Shown: piece after piece, positions 61,850 through 64,000 of the stretch
How positions within the stretch are numbered: position 1 is the stretch's first letter
How the letters are laid out: every line of letters starts with the position of its first letter
From: Sphingomonas sp. So64.6b
GTDB taxonomy: Bacteria > Pseudomonadota > Alphaproteobacteria > Sphingomonadales > Sphingomonadaceae
Reading direction: 5' to 3'
NCBI RefSeq assembly: GCF_014171475.1
Contig: NZ_CP048817.1
Span: forward strand, 4,494,501 to 4,558,500
Length of the DNA: 64,000 bases
Made by a program: the position numbers and the translations under genes
The notes under the pieces: generated by a model
The model's input: the letters and a program-made list of their open reading frames with translations, nothing else
Database searches by the model: none
What the model was told of the DNA's origin: nothing

Positions 61850-62776
61850 TCAGGTACGGGTGAGCAGCGACGCTGCGGCGAGATCCTCGCTCGCGTGACC
61901 CACCGATTTGAACACGGTGATCGCCTGATTGTTCGTCCGCCCGACACAACGCCCGCATATCAGATCAGGCAGGTCGCCACCGAACTGCGCATCGCGCAGC
62001 GCCCCTGAGGCGAGCGGCCCGATCAGGTCGCCGGCTTCGCGACGCGCGACGTCCGTCATATCGGCGAAGACGATCGTAGCCCGGCGAAACACATCGTCAT
62101 CGGCCTCCCGCATGTCGGGGGTAAAGCCGCCGACGAGATCGACATGCGTTCCCGCCGACAGCCATTTGCCGGCCAGCACGGGGCTGGATGCTGAGGTCAG
62201 ACAACTGATGATATCCGCAGCGGCAGCGTCTCCGGCAATGTCCTGGGATAGGCGGACAGGAAGACCAAGGTCTCTCAGCTTGGCCACCAACGCTGTGCCC
62301 CGCTCCGGCGAACGGCCGAAGATGGCGATATCGGAAATGGCTGGAAACATCGTCGCATAGGCCGCCGCGAATTCTTCCGCCAATCGGCCGGTCCCGATGA
62401 TGAAGATCCGGCGCGCATCGGGGCGGGCGAGGTATTGTGCGGCGATGACCGAGGTCGCTGCCGTTCGCCGTGCAGTCAGTTCTTCCCCGTCGATCAACGC
62501 GATCGCCGCGCCGGTCCGTCCGTCGAACAGGATATATGCCGCGTTGATGCGCTGCGCCATTTCCGGAAAGAAGGTGACAAGCTTGACACCAATCAGATGG
62601 CCAGCCTGCCAGGCTGGCATCACCAGCAGCGTGGCGTCTGCTGCTCCCGGAACGCGGATGGTGTGACGGTGGCGCGTCGGCACCACCATCTCACCACTAA
62701 AACCATCACGAACTGCAGTGACCAGCAACGGCCAGTCGAGCGCCTGACGGACGTCCACCGATGAGAATATCCGCAT
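61850..62776 (-). CDS. OCD-family dehydrogenase (OCD paralogue 3), candidate DauB-like partner
   Basis: 308 residues from the ATG at 62776, chosen over a longer frame without an RBS. Features: LLVMPAWQAGHLIGVKLVTF with the conserved lysine, ELTARRTAATSVIAAQYLAR, nucleotide-binding IIGTGRLAEEFAAAYA, GTHVDLVGGFTPDMREADDD and TVFKSVGHASEDLAAASLL. The gene follows the dipeptidase gene by seven bases. In Pseudomonas the DauA/DauB pair turns D-arginine into L-arginine through a keto acid; this protein could do the reductive half for the imino acid produced by the FAD enzyme at 59661. Confidence 0.88.
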   Translation of the reverse strand: MRIFSSVDVRQALDWPLLVTAVRDGFSGEMVVPTRHRHTIRVPGAADATLLVMPAWQAGHLIGVKLVTFFPEMAQRINAAYILFDGRTGAAIALIDGEELTARRTAATSVIAAQYLARPDARRIFIIGTGRLAEEFAAAYATMFPAISDIAIFGRSPERGTALVAKLRDLGLPVRLSQDIAGDAAAADIISCLTSASSPVLAGKWLSAGTHVDLVGGFTPDMREADDDVFRRATIVFADMTDVARREAGDLIGPLASGALRDAQFGGDLPDLICGRCVGRTNNQAITVFKSVGHASEDLAAASLLTRT

Positions 62777-62783
62777 CGGGGGA

Positions 62784-63785
62784 TCAATCGCCCCAAACGG
62801 TTTCGTAGAGGCGCATCCAGTTACCGCCGAGAATCTTGCGGATCGATTCTGCGTCGAAGTCACGCTCGACGAGCCGGCGCGTAAGGTTGATCATGGTACG
62901 TGGCGTTTCGATGCCCTCGGGATAGTAATAGGGTGGCTTGGGGTAGGTGTCGGCCCGCCAGATCCCGGCGGCGATCGCCTGATCATAAATCGCCACGGCG
63001 GCTTCATCGCTCATGATCGGCCACTGCATCGATGCATAGTCGATGCCGAGGCCGACATTATCGATCCCGATCAGCCCGGCAATGTGGACTATGTGATCGA
63101 TGAAATGGTCGAGCGTCGGTCGGGACGCATCGTTCACAAAAGCGGGAAAGCCGACCACACCGACCATGCCGCCATTGCCGCCGATTGCCTTGATCACGTC
63201 GTCGGTGACATTGCGAGCGGAAGGGTGGATCGTGGCGGAATTACCGTGGGAAATCACCACTGGTGAGGTCGATGCTTCGATCGCCTCCAGCGTCGTGCGT
63301 GGCCCGGTATGCGCGCAATCGACAACGATCCTGGCCTTGTTCAGCGCGGCGACGAGATCCTGGCCGAAATAGCTCAGACCAGAATCAGTTCGTTCGCTGC
63401 CGCCATCGCCGACGCGATTGCGCCGGTTGTAGCAAAGCTGGATCACCTTGATGCCAAGATCGCCATAGAGCGGCACCAGTTCGAGATTGTCCTCGATCGG
63501 GTCCGCTCCCTGAAAATGTAGCATGATGCCGGTTTGGCCGGCTTGCTTGACCGCCCGGATATCGGCCGCGCTGCGGATCAGTCGGGTGTCCGACCGGCCG
63601 GCGATATAGGCATGCCAGGACGCGATCGCCTTGAACGCAAAATCGGCATTCTGCACCCAGGCGAGGGTCGGAGTGACGACCGTAACGCCGCCCTCGCGAT
63701 ACCAGTCCACATATTGTTTCTCATAAGTGATCGGGCAGACCGCGTCGATGATGATGCTTTCGGCGTGCAGCGCTTCGATGTCCAT
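62784..63785 (-). CDS. M19 (renal dipeptidase)-like metallohydrolase with altered metal site
   Basis: 333 residues. Canonical M19 enzymes hydrolyse dipeptides, also those with a C-terminal D-residue, using two zinc ions. Two histidine sites survive in VVDCAHTGPRTTLEAIEAS and PVVISHGNSATIHPSARNVT, with GVVGFPAFV and GLGIDYASMQWPI as the later conserved blocks. The N-terminal HxD (usually in IDGHND) is replaced by IIIDAVCPI, so both first-metal ligands are gone, and the bridging glutamate block reads HFQGADPIEDN. Likely a variant with one metal or new chemistry. Transcribed ahead of the OCD gene in one operon. Confidence 0.87.
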   Translation of the reverse strand: MDIEALHAESIIIDAVCPITYEKQYVDWYREGGVTVVTPTLAWVQNADFAFKAIASWHAYIAGRSDTRLIRSAADIRAVKQAGQTGIMLHFQGADPIEDNLELVPLYGDLGIKVIQLCYNRRNRVGDGGSERTDSGLSYFGQDLVAALNKARIVVDCAHTGPRTTLEAIEASTSPVVISHGNSATIHPSARNVTDDVIKAIGGNGGMVGVVGFPAFVNDASRPTLDHFIDHIVHIAGLIGIDNVGLGIDYASMQWPIMSDEAAVAIYDQAIAAGIWRADTYPKPPYYYPEGIETPRTMINLTRRLVERDFDAESIRKILGGNWMRLYETVWGD

Positions 63786-63801
63786 GAAGACCCCTTCATT
63801 C

Positions 63802-63814
63802 TTTATTCAAATAT
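63802..63814 (-). promoter_or_regulatory. Candidate operator TTTATTCAAATAT before the dipeptidase gene
   Basis: It matches the reverse complement of ATATTCGAATAAA at 56984-56996 in 12 of 13 bases. Its core TATTC(A/G)AATA is palindromic or nearly so. Position is 16 bases before the ATG at 63785. A weaker TTATTCCAAT lies at 59633-59642 before the FAD gene. Confidence 0.4.
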
Positions 63815-63934
63815 CGTTTCGGAATAATTTTGCGCTTGGAATAGGGCTGGGCGGAGAAGATACCCGCCAAATATCTGCGACAACGTTGCCAATAGGTCAA
63901 GTTTCGATTACGAAATTACTGATCTAAGGGGAGC

Positions 63935-64000
63935 ATGATGACCAAAGGACGCGGCTACGGATTCCTCCTGCTCAGTGCGCTGGTCTATGCGATCAACGTG
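63935..64000 (+). CDS. N-terminus of an exported or membrane protein, cut by the window edge
   Basis: AAGGGGAG is followed by two consecutive ATGs at 63935 and 63938. Only about 21 residues are visible: MTKGRGYGFLLLSALVYAIN. The basic start and hydrophobic run suggest a signal peptide or first membrane helix. Divergent from the dipeptidase gene, it may be another member of the cluster. No family can be assigned. Confidence 0.6.
   Translation, partial: MMTKGRGYGFLLLSALVYAINV

Overview
The window looks like chromosomal DNA of a GC-rich alphaproteobacterium, most likely a sphingomonad (Sphingomonas/Sphingopyxis-like). The pointers are four large TonB-dependent receptors, the roughly 1,540-residue NAD-type glutamate dehydrogenase, a PAS_5-type protein, an EcfG-like promoter in front of stress genes, and many periplasmic peptidases and amidohydrolases with alanine-rich signal peptides. 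No ribosomal or replication genes are present, so this genus-level placement is inference from gene content.

Layout. 1-5.5 kb: end of a PH-domain membrane protein, a VOC protein, a TetR regulator, then a four-gene leftward operon (PepSY membrane protein, DUF2271, DUF4198, ApbE flavin transferase). 5.6-11.7 kb: NAD-glutamate dehydrogenase, a palindromic MITE-like repeat and a PAS protein. 11.9-13.8 kb: tRNA-Thr(CGU) with a frameshifted P4-type integrase beside it, the scar of an old integrative element. 13.8-26.5 kb: siderophore-type TonB receptor plus a secreted beta-propeller/amidohydrolase, OprB-like porin, APC permease, PaiB, esterase, PiuB-like PepSY protein, AraC and Lrp regulators. 26.7-39.8 kb: a rightward peptide and amino-acid utilisation cluster (two S10 carboxypeptidases, an ornithine-cyclodeaminase-family enzyme, amidohydrolase, APC permease, aminotransferase, TonB receptor, gluzincin peptidase), probably under the divergent Lrp regulator. 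40-44 kb: IS6-family element, a three-PAS LuxR-type regulator and two general-stress genes.

44.4-56.8 kb is the most unusual part. A tightly coupled six-gene leftward operon (thioesterase, SDR, BKACE, OCD-family reductase, aconitase-X large and small subunits) lies divergent from a TonB receptor, S9 peptidase and MFS exporter/importer operon, followed by an ArgE-like deacylase and a GntR regulator. It merges a carnitine-like beta-keto-acid cleavage module with a hydroxyproline-like dehydratase/imine-reductase module. 57.2-63.9 kb holds a second catabolic unit: TonB receptor, D-arginine-dehydrogenase-like FAD enzyme, class A-like serine hydrolase without the expected general-base glutamate, another OCD-family enzyme and an M19 dipeptidase-like protein with an altered metal site. 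This suggests uptake and D-to-L conversion of D-residue-containing substrates. The last 66 bases open a further secreted or membrane protein gene.

The theme of the window is outer-membrane import of peptide-like or modified amino-acid substrates, with three separate OCD-family paralogues each placed in its own TonB/peptidase cluster.
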